Shown here piece by piece: positions 10,109-19,320 of a stretch of 64,000 nucleotides of DNA. The stretch covers positions 100,255 to 164,254 of the forward strand of contig JAYQNH010000001.1 in assembly GCA_038144195.1 (NCBI GenBank). Direction: 5' to 3'. Each line of letters begins with the position of its first letter. Positions within the stretch are counted from its first letter, which is position 1. The notes under the pieces were generated by a model. It saw only the letters and a list, made by a program, of their open reading frames with translations. It made no database searches and was not told the DNA's origin. Made by a program: the position numbers and the translations under genes. Origin of the DNA: VMDJ01 sp038144195. GTDB taxonomy: Bacteria > Pseudomonadota > Gammaproteobacteria > Chromatiales > Chromatiaceae.

Positions 10109-10776
10109 TATTTGAAAGAAGTTAACAGTAAACGGTAAACCCAAGCGACATGAGACTGCTCATCATCACCGGAATATTTAATTTGTAGCCAATCACCTTT
10201 GCGGCCGATGACGTGAACCTCGGTGGTTTTAGTCAGCTTGCCAACGATCTTTGATTTGGTGGATGGCTTTTCACGTACGTTAATTCGGTCGCGGGTCACC
10301 GTTGCTTGCCAACCAAACCATTCTTTGTCGATGAGCTCAGGGTGAAGTTTTATCAGATCAACTCGAGAGTCTAAGTTGATTTTCGCAAGCATTTCACGCG
10401 AGTCTTCATGACCGGCATCTGCGGCTTTAATAAATAAGTCAGTCGCTTCTTTGATGCTCTCACTATCTATGTCGCCAGAGACAATGGCAAAGCCTAAGGC
10501 AAACTGAGCATCATGATGATCTTGTGATGCGGCTAAGCGCCACCAGTAAGCAGCCATGGAAGGGTCCACATGCATACCTAGACCGTTGGCATAAAGCCAT
10601 CCCAAATTATATTGGGCATCAGCATCGCCACGTTTGGCGAGTGGCTTCCAATTACAGTAAGCCTCGGCATAATGGCCAGACTGCATAGCAGCTGCCGCTT
10701 TGTCATCGTTAGGAAAGCTAAAGCTAGATGCATTAGCCGAGAGCAAGCAGCTAATTGCGAGTAATCGTTTGATCAT
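10108..10776 (-). CDS. secreted Sel1-repeat and SH3b-domain protein
   Basis: 222 residues. Signal peptide MIKRLLAISCLLSANASSFS, then Sel1-like repeats (KRGDADAQYNLGWLYANGLG; DHHDAQFALGFAIVSGD; AADAGHEDSREMLAKI), then a C-terminal bacterial SH3 domain (ATVTRDRINVREKPSTKSKI through GDWLQIKYS and HVAWVYRLLL). SH3b domains often bind peptidoglycan, and Sel1 repeats bind proteins, so an envelope scaffold is plausible. Its start overlaps the end of the phosphorylase gene by 4 bases and its stop overlaps the next start. The exact role is unknown. Confidence 0.8.
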   Translation of the reverse strand: MIKRLLAISCLLSANASSFSFPNDDKAAAAMQSGHYAEAYCNWKPLAKRGDADAQYNLGWLYANGLGMHVDPSMAAYWWRLAASQDHHDAQFALGFAIVSGDIDSESIKEATDLFIKAADAGHEDSREMLAKINLDSRVDLIKLHPELIDKEWFGWQATVTRDRINVREKPSTKSKIVGKLTKTTEVHVIGRKGDWLQIKYSGDDEQSHVAWVYRLLLTSFK

Positions 10777-11507
10777 GAGTGCAAGTTTCCTAGGAGGTTC
10801 ACCACATGCTGCATGCCGCCCTCAAGATTAGCGTGAATCTCGTCCATGGTGATTTCCTCATCAGTCAGGCCGGCACCCCAGTTCACTACCAAGGAGAGAT
10901 TGGCATAACGCATGCCCGCTTCTTTAGCTAAAGCGGCTTCTGGCATCCCGGTCATGCCCACAAGATCATTGCCGTCGCGGATTAAGCGCTGTACTTCGGC
11001 TGCGGTTTCAAGGCGAGGTCCTTGTGTTGCGCCATAACAGCCAGTGGTCTCAACCGAAAGGCCAATGGCGTTGGCGGTATCGATCAATCGTTGACGTAAC
11101 GATGCATCATAAGGATGAGTGAAATCGATGTGCTCTACACCCTCGCCCGGCTCTTGATGAAACGTATGCTCACGGCCATAGGTGTAATCAATCAATTGGT
11201 CAGCGACACAGATAACCTTAGGTCCCATTTTTTTTGTTAGGCCGCCAACTGCAGCAACACCAACCACGTCTTGGATATCAATAGATTTAAGAGCCCAGAT
11301 GTTGGCGCGGTAATTCACTTTGTGTGGAGGGAACTGATGTTGCTCGCCATGACGCGGTAAAAAAACACAGTCAGTATTACCAAGTTTCCCCCAAAGTAGC
11401 TCAGCTGAGGGAGCGCCGTAAGGTGTGTTGATAGCCTCTTTGCGTGAAACAGTGAAGTCACTTAATTTAGTGAGCCCTGTTCCACCAATGATGGCAAGTT
11501 GACTCAC
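10773..11507 (-). CDS. S-methyl-5'-thioinosine phosphorylase (MTAP/PNP family)
   Basis: Cleaves a methylthiopurine nucleoside with phosphate to a base and methylthioribose-1-phosphate. Starts at GTG 11507, overlapping the hpt stop as GTGA; residues open MSQLAIIGGTGLTKL. Motifs: phosphate site FLPRHGEQHQFPPH, NYRANIWAL, HIDFTHPYD, GATQGPRLETAAE, VGMTGMPEAALA. The base-site segment reads VVNWGAG, with Asn where adenine-specific MTAPs have Asp; P. aeruginosa methylthioinosine phosphorylase has VVN there too. This favours a 6-oxopurine substrate and fits the adjacent hypoxanthine phosphoribosyltransferase, which would salvage the released base. Confidence 0.85.
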   Translation of the reverse strand: MSQLAIIGGTGLTKLSDFTVSRKEAINTPYGAPSAELLWGKLGNTDCVFLPRHGEQHQFPPHKVNYRANIWALKSIDIQDVVGVAAVGGLTKKMGPKVICVADQLIDYTYGREHTFHQEPGEGVEHIDFTHPYDASLRQRLIDTANAIGLSVETTGCYGATQGPRLETAAEVQRLIRDGNDLVGMTGMPEAALAKEAGMRYANLSLVVNWGAGLTDEEITMDEIHANLEGGMQHVVNLLGNLHS

Positions 11508-12061
11508 CCTTCCGCCACCGCATAGATAGCCGGAAGATTTCGCCAATAGCCTTTGTAATCCATTCCGCAGCCAAAAACATAACGATCAGGTACGTCAACG
11601 CCGCAGTAAGTGACATCAGGTCGAGGACCACGGTCATGCAATTTGTTGGCTAATACCGCAGTGCTGACTGACTCAGGTTCTTGCGTTAGGCAGCAGCGTA
11701 GAATCGCTTCTAATGTGTAACCTTCATCGAGAATGTCATCAATAATGAGTACGTTGCGCCCTGTGAGGTCATAGGTTGGCGTGCGAGCCCACACGAGCTC
11801 ACCGCCTTCGGTTTCGCCGCGGTAACGTGTTGCATGCAGGTAGTCGAGCTGCATCGGTGCTGTGATGTGCGGTAACAGCAAGCCTGCTGGATAGAGGCCA
11901 CCGTTCATAACGGTGATGACTAGAGGATTCTTGTCCGCAAGGTCTTGGCTAATCTGATCGCCCATGCGCTTTGCAGCGTCTCGAATCTCTTCTTCACTGA
12001 CAATGCAATCAGCTGAAGCTTTTACAGCAAGTGCTTCATTGAGCATTTCGTCAATCATCAA
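11504..12061 (-). CDS. hpt: hypoxanthine-guanine phosphoribosyltransferase
   Basis: Converts hypoxanthine or guanine plus PRPP to IMP or GMP; cytoplasmic purine salvage. 185 residues, normal length. The PRPP-binding loop NVLIIDDILDEGYTL is at residues 103-117, with the flexible-loop segment HATRYRGETEG before it and VPDRYVFGCGMDYKGYWRNL at the C-terminus. It follows nagZ without a gap and overlaps the phosphorylase gene by 4 bases, so the pair likely forms a methylthioinosine-to-IMP salvage route. Confidence 0.93.
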   Translation of the reverse strand: MMIDEMLNEALAVKASADCIVSEEEIRDAAKRMGDQISQDLADKNPLVITVMNGGLYPAGLLLPHITAPMQLDYLHATRYRGETEGGELVWARTPTYDLTGRNVLIIDDILDEGYTLEAILRCCLTQEPESVSTAVLANKLHDRGPRPDVTYCGVDVPDRYVFGCGMDYKGYWRNLPAIYAVAEG

Positions 12062-13093
12062 TTAGTCCTGTATGGCGCAAATGGCAGCAGCGAGTTGACT
12101 GGCTTTTTGCCAGCGATCTTGTGTTTGTAGTTTATCCCAGCTTACACTTGCGCGCCCGAGCAACCTGGCGCAACGTTCACTCGCGGGCGGATTGGCATAT
12201 TCTTCCAAGGCGATGATGACTTCTTCGGCGGCATCTGGGTTGTTGCAGACCAATACCATGTCACAGCCTGCGTTTAGTGCAGCATTGGCGCGGCTTGGGT
12301 AATCACCCGTGTCGTCAGTCGCTTTCATGCTCAAATCATCGCTGAAAATCACGCCATCAAACCCAAGCTCTTCTCGTAATACGGTTTGAAGCCAAAAAGA
12401 TGAAAAGCCCGCCAAGTCCTTATCGATCTGTGAATAGATCACATGCGCCGGCATGATGCCTTCAAGTCCTTGGTTAATCAGTTTGGCAAACGGTTTTATG
12501 TCTTGTTTAAAGAGCGTTTCTTTATCACGCTCATCAATAGGTAATGCTAAATGCGAGTCAGCAGCAACTGCGCCATGACCAGGAAAGTGCTTTCCGACAC
12601 TGATCATGCCGGCATCACGTGCACCGAGCATCCACGCAGACGCAATGGGATCAACTTGATCAGGGGTATCGCCAAAGGCGCGATCGCCAATCACTTCACT
12701 CACGCGATAATTCAGATCGAGAACCGGTGCAAAGCTAAAGTCCACACCGACGGTTCGAAGTTCACTGGCCATAAGCCAACCCAACTCACGGGCATAAGTG
12801 GCCGCCTGTGTGATGTCATTGTTGGCATAGTTTAGGATTGATCGAGCTGCAGGGAGTCGAGTAAAACCTTCACGGAATCGCTGCACCCTGCCACCCTCTT
12901 GATCGACCGCAATGGGCAGTGGGGGATTTCGCACGCTATGAATCGCATTAACTAGCTCGGTAACTTGTTCACGTGATGTGAAGTTTCGTGCAAAAAGAAT
13001 CACACCACCTGTAGAGGGATGAGTGAGTCGCGCAATGTCGGCTTCGGTAAGTTCCGTGCCAACAACATCTAGCATTACAGGTCCGTACATCAA
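12062..13093 (-). CDS. nagZ: beta-N-acetylglucosaminidase NagZ (GH3)
   Basis: Cytoplasmic glycosidase that removes GlcNAc from anhydro-muropeptides in peptidoglycan recycling. 343 residues. Visible: PIAVDQEGGRVQRF (60-73), KHFPGHG (168-174) followed by AVAADSH with the acid/base His-Asp pair of NagZ, and FSDDLSMKA near 250-258 bearing the Asp nucleophile. It lies 13 bases downstream of the dpp-type permease genes and just before hpt. A single-domain enzyme without a signal peptide, as in other gammaproteobacteria. Confidence 0.95.
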   Translation of the reverse strand: MMYGPVMLDVVGTELTEADIARLTHPSTGGVILFARNFTSREQVTELVNAIHSVRNPPLPIAVDQEGGRVQRFREGFTRLPAARSILNYANNDITQAATYARELGWLMASELRTVGVDFSFAPVLDLNYRVSEVIGDRAFGDTPDQVDPIASAWMLGARDAGMISVGKHFPGHGAVAADSHLALPIDERDKETLFKQDIKPFAKLINQGLEGIMPAHVIYSQIDKDLAGFSSFWLQTVLREELGFDGVIFSDDLSMKATDDTGDYPSRANAALNAGCDMVLVCNNPDAAEEVIIALEEYANPPASERCARLLGRASVSWDKLQTQDRWQKASQLAAAICAIQD

Positions 13094-13106
13094 TATCTCG
13101 AGTTTC

Positions 13107-13917
13107 TTAGCGTTGCCGCTGGAATTTAACGTCTAATTTATCACGCATTGCATCGCCAAGAACGTTGGCGCTGAGCACCACGAGTGACAAGGCAATGCCT
13201 GGTGCTAGTACCGCATGAGGTGCGACTAAAAGGTAGCGTACGCCCTCGCGAATCATGTTGCCCCATGAAGCTTGAGGTGGCTGTACACCTAAGCCCAAAA
13301 ATGAGAGACCGGCCTCTGCTATGATGGCGCCGGCGATACCATAGCTGACTTCAATCCAGACTGGTGCTAGTGCTAATGGAATGATGTGCAATCGAATAAT
13401 GCTCAGACTATCTCGCCCAAGGGCTAACGCAGAGGAAACGTGATTGCGGCTGCGGATACTCAACACTTGGTTACGCATTAAGCGGGCATAACCTACCCAC
13501 CCCATGATGCTCAATGCGATGACAACATTGCTTAAGCCGGGTCCAAGCATGCCGGCCAATGCGATGGCGAGCAGCAATCCTGGGAAGGCAAGAAAGATAT
13601 CAATGACTCGCGATATTGCGCGATCTGTTCGACCACCGATATAGCCAGCTAAGGCGCCAATGAACGTGCCAATCACCGCAGACAGCGTTACCGTGCTCAA
13701 AGCAACAAATAGGGATATGCCGGCACCATCAATAAGTCGTAACACGAGTGAACGACCAAGCTCGTCGTATCCGAATAGCCCATAAGGGGAATTCAACGAA
13801 GGTGGTGTAAATATTTTCGCTAGATTCAATCTGGTTACTGTCTATATCGACAGTCCATGCGATTAAGGCTAAGGCAAACCATGTGAGCATGATGATCCGT
13901 GCTAAAGAGATGATCAT
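13107..13917 (-). CDS. peptide ABC transporter permease, DppC type, one frameshift
   Basis: Inner-membrane permease of the oligopeptide/nickel family. The first 30 residues (MIISLARIIMLTWFALALIAWTVDID) are in one frame and the rest in another, joined near 13825-13830. Downstream: FGYDELGRSLVLRLIDGAGISL, several TM segments, and the EAA-loop region ALGRDSLSIIRLHIIPLA, then AGLSFLGLGVQPPQASWGNM, a DppC signature. The start overlaps the dppB stop as ATGA. No ATPase genes (DppD/DppF) lie in this operon, so it would need ATPases from elsewhere. Confidence 0.87.
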
Positions 13918-14825
13918 GCTTGAGCCTCGATACGAGGATCAATCCACCCTAGTAGCACATCTGTAACGAGATTGATCACGATATAGAGAACCGCGATCAC
14001 TAAAACGACACCCTGTATTAATGGATAGTCACGCTGCTGAATGGCATCAATTAACAGGCTGCCAATACCGGGCCAACTAAAGACCACTTCTGTGATGACC
14101 GCGCCGCTGAGTAACGCGCCAAGCTGCAAACTCAGTAAGGTCAGTACAGGGATCATGGCGTTAGGAACAGCATGTCGCCAAAACACCTGAGATTCAGCCC
14201 CGCCCTTTGCGCGTGCTGTGCGCATCCAATCTTGATGCAGGATTTCTAGCAGGCTGCTGCGAAGCATGCGAACTGCAATAGCAGTCATAGAAAACCCCAG
14301 TGTGACTGCAGGCAAAATAATATGCTGCCAGGTCTCATTGCCTGAGATGGGTAGCCAGGCGAGATAAATAGAAAACAACAAGACCAACATAGGCCCTAGC
14401 CAAAAGTTTGGAATTGATTGTCCAAGTAAAGCGAAAACGGTTGCAGCATGATCGCCAAATTGCTGATGCTTTCGTGCAGCATAACTACCGAGAGGTATGG
14501 CAATTACGACGACAATGGCAAAGCTCAATATGGCTAGTTGAAACGAAGCGGGAAGTCTTTCTTGAATGATATCCGTTACGGGACGTTGCTTAAGTAGAGA
14601 ATCGCCCATGTCACCTTGCATGACATTCAACACATACGAAGACCAACGTTCAACTATAGGTTTATCCAGACCGAGACTGGCGCGGAGCGCTTCCCTATCC
14701 GCTCCTGAGGCACGCTCGCCGAGCATCACATCAACTGGATCGCCCGGTACAAGCGCGGTGAGAAAAAAGACCAGTGTGATAACACCAAGCAGCACCCAAA
14801 AGCGATCGAGCAAGGCGCGTAACAT
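13914..14825 (-). CDS. peptide ABC transporter permease, DppB type
   Basis: 303 residues, intact. N-terminal TM MLRALLDRFWVLLGVITLVFFL, then VPGDPVDVMLGERAS as in the DppB/OppB family, a periplasmic loop, and five further TM segments with the EAA loop RTARAKGGAESQVFWRHAVPNA and C-terminal LIDAIQQRDYPLIQGVV. The ATG overlaps the transpeptidase stop (TGATG) and the TGA overlaps dppC, so translation is coupled across all three. The cognate binding-protein gene upstream is broken (see the dppA pseudogene), so this permease may lack its own receptor. Confidence 0.92.
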   Translation of the reverse strand: MLRALLDRFWVLLGVITLVFFLTALVPGDPVDVMLGERASGADREALRASLGLDKPIVERWSSYVLNVMQGDMGDSLLKQRPVTDIIQERLPASFQLAILSFAIVVVIAIPLGSYAARKHQQFGDHAATVFALLGQSIPNFWLGPMLVLLFSIYLAWLPISGNETWQHIILPAVTLGFSMTAIAVRMLRSSLLEILHQDWMRTARAKGGAESQVFWRHAVPNAMIPVLTLLSLQLGALLSGAVITEVVFSWPGIGSLLIDAIQQRDYPLIQGVVLVIAVLYIVINLVTDVLLGWIDPRIEAQA

Positions 14826-15319
14826 CAGAGAATGATTTCAACTGGTGTGCCCTTTTCGACACGATCAAAAAGGGCGACAAGGTCCTTATTGCGCATGCGA
14901 ATGCAGCCATGTGACTGTGGCATCCCCATGGGCTCGGAATCCGGTGTGCCATGGATGTAGATAAAGCGTTTAAGCGTATCGACCTGACCGCCACGATTAA
15001 TGCCGCTTTCACATCCGGTTAACCAAAGAATACGGGTGAGTATCCAATCCCGATTAGGTGACGATTCAGCAAGGGCGATATCGAATATCTCACCAGAGGG
15101 GCGGCGCCCCGTAAACACGGTATTGACTGGACAGTCAGCACCTATCTTAATGCGTACCTTATGTAACCCTAATGGAGTGCAGCCAGAGTTCTCTAGATTG
15201 CCTACACCATTAAGTGCAGTTGAAACAGCATAGCTTGCAGCAATCTGCTGATTTTCAATCAGGCGAAGTTCCTGTTGATTAACAGAGATAATAATCTGTG
15301 TTTGATCAGTGTTGGCCAA
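14825..15319 (-). CDS. L,D-transpeptidase (YkuD/ErfK family)
   Basis: YkuD-fold cysteine transpeptidase or carboxypeptidase acting on peptidoglycan peptides. The catalytic motif is IYIHGTPDSEPMGMPQSHGC followed by IRMRNKDL; His and Cys are both present. Start set at TTG 15319, overlapping the end of dppA; a GTG at 15373 would add 18 residues read in another frame of dppA. With the short start there is no signal peptide, which is unusual for a murein enzyme and suggests cytosolic action on imported peptides or an alternative start. It lies inside the permease operon between binding protein and DppB. Confidence 0.85.
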   Translation of the reverse strand: MANTDQTQIIISVNQQELRLIENQQIAASYAVSTALNGVGNLENSGCTPLGLHKVRIKIGADCPVNTVFTGRRPSGEIFDIALAESSPNRDWILTRILWLTGCESGINRGGQVDTLKRFIYIHGTPDSEPMGMPQSHGCIRMRNKDLVALFDRVEKGTPVEIIL

Positions 15320-16775
15320 AAGCCTGCTCCAGAAACTGATAGCTACCGTGCTTATTAGGTTTAAGGGCTCCACGACGCGATGCCACTATTTGGTCTTCAT
15401 GCCATAAAGGGACATAGACAAGGTCGCGATGGATCTTTTCTTGGATTTTACGGTAAAGCGGCAAGCTCTTCTCTAGGGGTAATTCTTCAGCTTGCGCTAT
15501 GAGCTGATCGACTTCAGCTGATACATAGCGACCGCGATTGGCACCGCTCGGGGGCAAAGAGTCACTATGATACACATAGCGGAAGACGTCGGGGCTGCGA
15601 ATGCCAACCCAGCTCAAGCTATAAAGTTGAAAGCGCCCTGCTTTGATGTCGCCAAAAAATGAACCCCACTCATAGCTTTGTATCTTAAGATCAATGCCAA
15701 CATCACGCAGTTGCTGCTGAAATACCGCTGCAATCCGAAGCCTAAAGGGATCCGTTGAGGTTTTGTATGAAAGCTTCAGTGGATTGTCTTTGCTGTAGCC
15801 AAACGTCGCGAGCAAGTGCTTAGCTTTATTAGGGTTGTGATCATACGCAGGTAAATCTGGATGCGCAGCCCAATGGCCTGGCGCTAACAAGGTGTTTGCG
15901 AGCTTCGCATTGCTTTGGAAAAGGTGTTTAACAATGACCTGACGATTGATGGCATGAGCGATCGCTTGGCGAATTTCATCTTGCTTAAGAATCGGATCAG
16001 CCATATTGAAGCCGAGATAGCTAAAGGTGGTCCCCGGTGTTTGCGTAACCTGAATGTTTGGATCATCTTTGAGAAGGCGATACATCTCATGCGGCAAGTC
16101 GTTTTGCAATGTTGAAGCCTCACCTTTCAGTAGCTTCAAAACACGCATCGTCGGATCTTTATTCACCACAAAGCGTACTTCTTCAGATGATTTTCTATGT
16201 CAAAGAGTCACGCCTCAATCGCCTTGAGTCTTAACACATTCAAAAGCACATGATCCTACAGGATACTTAGCTAATGTTTAATCATTAAGCAGGATCTCTT
16301 TGTGTGCAACACTGATGTGAAGCTTTTCAGCAAAGCGATAATCAGGTTTCTTTAGGGAGATAAGAATCGACTGCTTAGTTGTCTCGATAGAGGCAATATT
16401 ACTTCAGGTTTTCGCTTTAGGTGACCGGGGATGATCTCGAGCAATCTTTAGTGAGGCTGAAATGTCTAATAGCGAAACATCGGTATTGTTACTGAATCGA
16501 TGCTGAGTCGAGCTTAACTCCAATGAGTAATATTGAGCATCGTGATGCTTGATTTCCGCTAGCCCGGGTATGGGACGGTCATTTTCATCAAGTTCAATAA
16601 TCGGTTGATAGATAAGTGCGTTGATTCGTTCGGATGACGCATCACTCGCTAGAATTGGATGCAGACTGTTTGGCGCGTTACTGATGGCGAAGGTAGTAGT
16701 CTCTGCCACTACCATTAACGGGTAACAGATAAGTATCAGCCAAAGGTATTTGAAGATTGGCTGCTGGAGTCTCAC
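15306..16775 (-). pseudogene. peptide-binding protein DppA/OppA-like (SBP_bac_5), four in-frame stops
   Basis: A GTG at 16775, next to the CYTH stop, gives signal peptide MRLQQPIFKYLWLILICYPL followed by SNAPNSLHPILASDASSERI, a solute-binding-protein opening. The same reading frame runs to 15306 with C-terminal family motifs (FSYLGFNMADPIL, DIKAGRFQLYSLSWVG, YVPLWHEDQIVA). Between them four stops occur in frame: TGA 16404-16406, TAA 16278-16280, TGA 16215-16217, TGA 16200-16202. Sequence between the stops still matches the family (ISLKKPDYRFAEKL, LAKYPVG). Since the frame is constant these are substitutions, each one transition from CGA, TGG or CAA. Decay of the receptor is the simplest reading. 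Confidence 0.82.
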
Positions 16776-17261
16776 TTAACTCTTTTCCTCATCCGACCAA
16801 TCTTTATAAGGGTGAGAAATAAGATGCGAATTAAAGTATTTTAAATCCGTTGAGACCTCTTTACCCAGCCAAGGGTGCTGAGGGACAGGATGATCAGCAC
16901 TAGGTAATTCGATCTCGGCAACGATCAGCCCAGCATTGTTGCCATGGAACTCATCAATCTCCCAGGTGAGGTCGCCATCACTGATTAAGTGGCGAGTTTT
17001 ATCAATACCGCCCTCTTCTGCTGTTTGCTTCAGGATTTCTTCGGCATCCTCTTTAGGAATAGCGTATTCAAACTCGTGTCGATGGATGCCATCTATACTT
17101 TGTTTAATATTGATATGTGCTTGATCAGCGGAAATACGTACCCGAATCGCTTTAATTTCACTTCGACATAAGTAGCCTTGGGTCATTCGCGTGCTTTTGG
17201 AAACGAGCTGACGCCAATCTTCATTCATTAATAAGTATTTGCGTTCGATCTCAATAGCCAT
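16776..17261 (-). CDS. CYTH-domain protein (triphosphatase-like)
   Basis: Tunnel-fold CYTH protein of about 161 residues. It opens MAIEIERKYLL, the ExExK signature that binds triphosphate and metal. Further acidic and basic strand motifs: AIRVRISADQAHINIKQ, HEFEYAIPKEDA, TWEIDEFHG, LIVAEIELPS, matching short CYTH proteins. Members hydrolyse inorganic tripolyphosphate or thiamine triphosphate; which applies here cannot be told. The start is one base after the rlmD stop and its stop abuts dppA. A link to the polyphosphate genes at 1-2933 is possible only by function. Confidence 0.85.
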   Translation of the reverse strand: MAIEIERKYLLMNEDWRQLVSKSTRMTQGYLCRSEIKAIRVRISADQAHINIKQSIDGIHRHEFEYAIPKEDAEEILKQTAEEGGIDKTRHLISDGDLTWEIDEFHGNNAGLIVAEIELPSADHPVPQHPWLGKEVSTDLKYFNSHLISHPYKDWSDEEKS

Positions 17262-17262
17262 C

Positions 17263-18593
17263 TTATTTTTTAAATAAGGCAATCGATTCAACGTGGCCGG
17301 TATGCGGGAACATATCCATCACGCTAGCAGTAACAAGCGTGTAACCCATTTCATTTACGAGCAAGCCGGCATCTCGCGCCAGAGTGCCTGGGTAACACGA
17401 AATATACAGTAAGGCTTCAATCCCCATTTTGTTGATCAGTGGCAGGATCTCTAATGCCCCAGAGCGTGGAGGATCGATCAATGCTTTAGTGAATGACTGA
17501 CTTAACCAAGGTTGTGGTTTGAGCTCTTCATAAAGATTGGCTGCGAAAAAATCCACATTAGAGAGTTTATTTCGCTCGGCATTTGATTTGGCGCGTTGAA
17601 CTAAACCTTCATCCCCTTCAACGCCCACAACGGTGCCTGCTTGTGTTGCTAAAGGCAGTGTGAAGTTGCCCACGCCACAGAACAGGTCTAACACAGTGTC
17701 ATTCTGATTAAGATAAAGCATGTCGAGTGCGCGATTAATCATTTTTCGGTTTATATCGGTATTGACCTGAGTGAAGTCACCGGGCAAAAAACCTAGCTCA
17801 AGGTTTTGGTCTGGTAAGGCGTAATGCAAATCAGCCGGAATGCCACTCAAAGGAACAACGGTGTCTGGGCCGCCGCGCTGTGTATATGGAATGACGTCAT
17901 GCGCTTCCCAAAAGCCTTAATTGCTAATGCGTCAGCATCAGTGAGATCTTCAAGGATGCGAAAGATAAGTACGCATTGGTCATCATCCATGGCGACCTCA
18001 ATTTGAGGTAGCTTGGCATTGATTGAAAGTCCTTCGACTAATTGACTCAGCTGAGGCAAAAGCTCGCCAACACGAGGGTGTAAAACAGGACATAGAGATA
18101 AATCTGCAACAAAGCTGCTCGCGCGCTCACGAAAGCCAACCAATACCTTGCCTTTCTTAGGGACGTTTTTAACGCCTAGGCGTGCTTTACGGCGATATCC
18201 CCAGACGCTGTCATTGGTTAAGGGTGGCAATATCGATTGTGCTGACACCTTGCCAATGTGCTCTAAGTTATCCAGTAAAACTTGCTGCTTAGCTTCAATC
18301 TGCTTATCAGAGTCAAGATGCTGCAGACTGCATCCACCGCAGATCGCATAGTGCGCGCATTTAGGTTGCACGCGATCAGGCGATGCCTCAATGACTGATG
18401 TCACTAATCCTTCGTCGTAACTCTTTTTACGATTGGTGTAGCGGAAAGTAATTTTTTCACCGGCTAACGCACCTTGTATAAAAGTAGCCTTCTCATCGAT
18501 TCGTGCGACACCTTTACCATCATGGCTTAGCGATTGGATGTGAGCTTCAAAATCACCCTGCGGGAGTTTTGGCTTGCGAAAACGTCGACCCAT
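17263..18593 (-). CDS. rlmD: 23S rRNA (uracil-1939-C5)-methyltransferase, one frameshift
   Basis: SAM-dependent m5U methyltransferase with an N-terminal TRAM domain and a 4Fe-4S cluster. Cluster cysteines: C79, C85, C88 in CAHYAICGGCSLQHL and another in DLSLCPVL. Methyltransferase motifs: VLDLFCGVGNFTLPLA, then the catalytic region ALIDPPRSGA and YISCYPGTLARD. The frame breaks near 17868 in a G-rich stretch; restoring one G gives HSAAGPDTVVPLSGIPADLH. Total about 444 residues, as in E. coli RlmD. It directly precedes the CYTH gene and follows the exonuclease by 5 bases. Confidence 0.93.
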
Positions 18594-18598
18594 TGAGC

Positions 18599-19309
18599 TT
18601 AGTCCTTCATGCCAAATGCGCGGAATAAGCTATGTAAGGTCAACTCATCAATGTGATCAGCGAGCGAGCGCACCGCTATGTGTTTTTCATCGGTGCTTAA
18701 GGTGCCGTTGAAGTGATGTAGTCGTAATGCTAGCAAATAACTATTAACGGCATGATCAATTGAAAAACGCGTGATCTCTGACCAATGATCATTCACAAAC
18801 GAGTCCCAAATTGAATCACGCGTTTGTCCACGCAAACCGGGCAGTAAGAACTGCTTGGCTAAATCATCTAAAGACTGATCAGCATCGCCTGCCATAGCAA
18901 AGCTTAGCTGCAAGTCTTCGGGAGTAAGATCAAAGGCATCAGGCCAGACTAAGCCGTGTTTCATTGCCCGATAGGTAATCAAAGGCCAAGTGAAACTATC
19001 CGCGCCCCAGTTCATCAGATGAGTATCGAGATTTAGGCGTTGCTGAAGAAGTTCTAGGAGCGCCTTTTCATTACTGGTTTCTAACGATTGGGTTGTTAAC
19101 GTCACTTCACCTTGGTTGTAATCAATACATGTGATCGCAGCAATGTGTAATTGATGCCAAGGTAGAACTTCAGAGTCACCGGTGCGTTGCTTACGTTGGT
19201 GAAACAACACATTGCCAACATCCTTATCGGATAGGCCGTCTAAGTTGTGATTATGTCGAGCCGTCTCAATATCGGGTAAGACGCTGACTGAGAACGTACT
19301 AAAACGCAT
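18599..19309 (-). CDS. PolB-type 3'-5' exonuclease-like protein (DnaQ fold, DNA_pol_B_exo2)
   Basis: 236 residues resembling the predicted PolB-associated 3'-5' exonuclease family found next to cysM and rlmD in other gammaproteobacteria. Exo I motif VLPDIETAR (Asp-Glu, residues 11-19). Exo II region NWGADSFTWPLITYRAMKHG keeps the layout of the usual N-G-x-x-F-D-x-P motif but places S-F-T where F-D is expected. Exo III RFSIDHAVNSYLLALRL keeps Asp. The altered exo II motif makes activity uncertain. It sits 11 bases after cysM, consistent with one operon. Confidence 0.75.
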   Translation of the reverse strand: MRFSTFSVSVLPDIETARHNHNLDGLSDKDVGNVLFHQRKQRTGDSEVLPWHQLHIAAITCIDYNQGEVTLTTQSLETSNEKALLELLQQRLNLDTHLMNWGADSFTWPLITYRAMKHGLVWPDAFDLTPEDLQLSFAMAGDADQSLDDLAKQFLLPGLRGQTRDSIWDSFVNDHWSEITRFSIDHAVNSYLLALRLHHFNGTLSTDEKHIAVRSLADHIDELTLHSLFRAFGMKD

Positions 19310-19320
19310 ACTTCACTCTA

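Noticed and set aside
12551..12835. Plus-strand coding frame opposite nagZ
   Set aside because: Composition follows the antisense of nagZ codons, without a ribosome site or recognisable motif.
16200..16406. TGA recoding as Trp or selenocysteine in dppA
   Set aside because: TGA ends many intact genes here (era, fabD, hpt), a TAA is also present among the stops, and no SECIS-like structure is evident.
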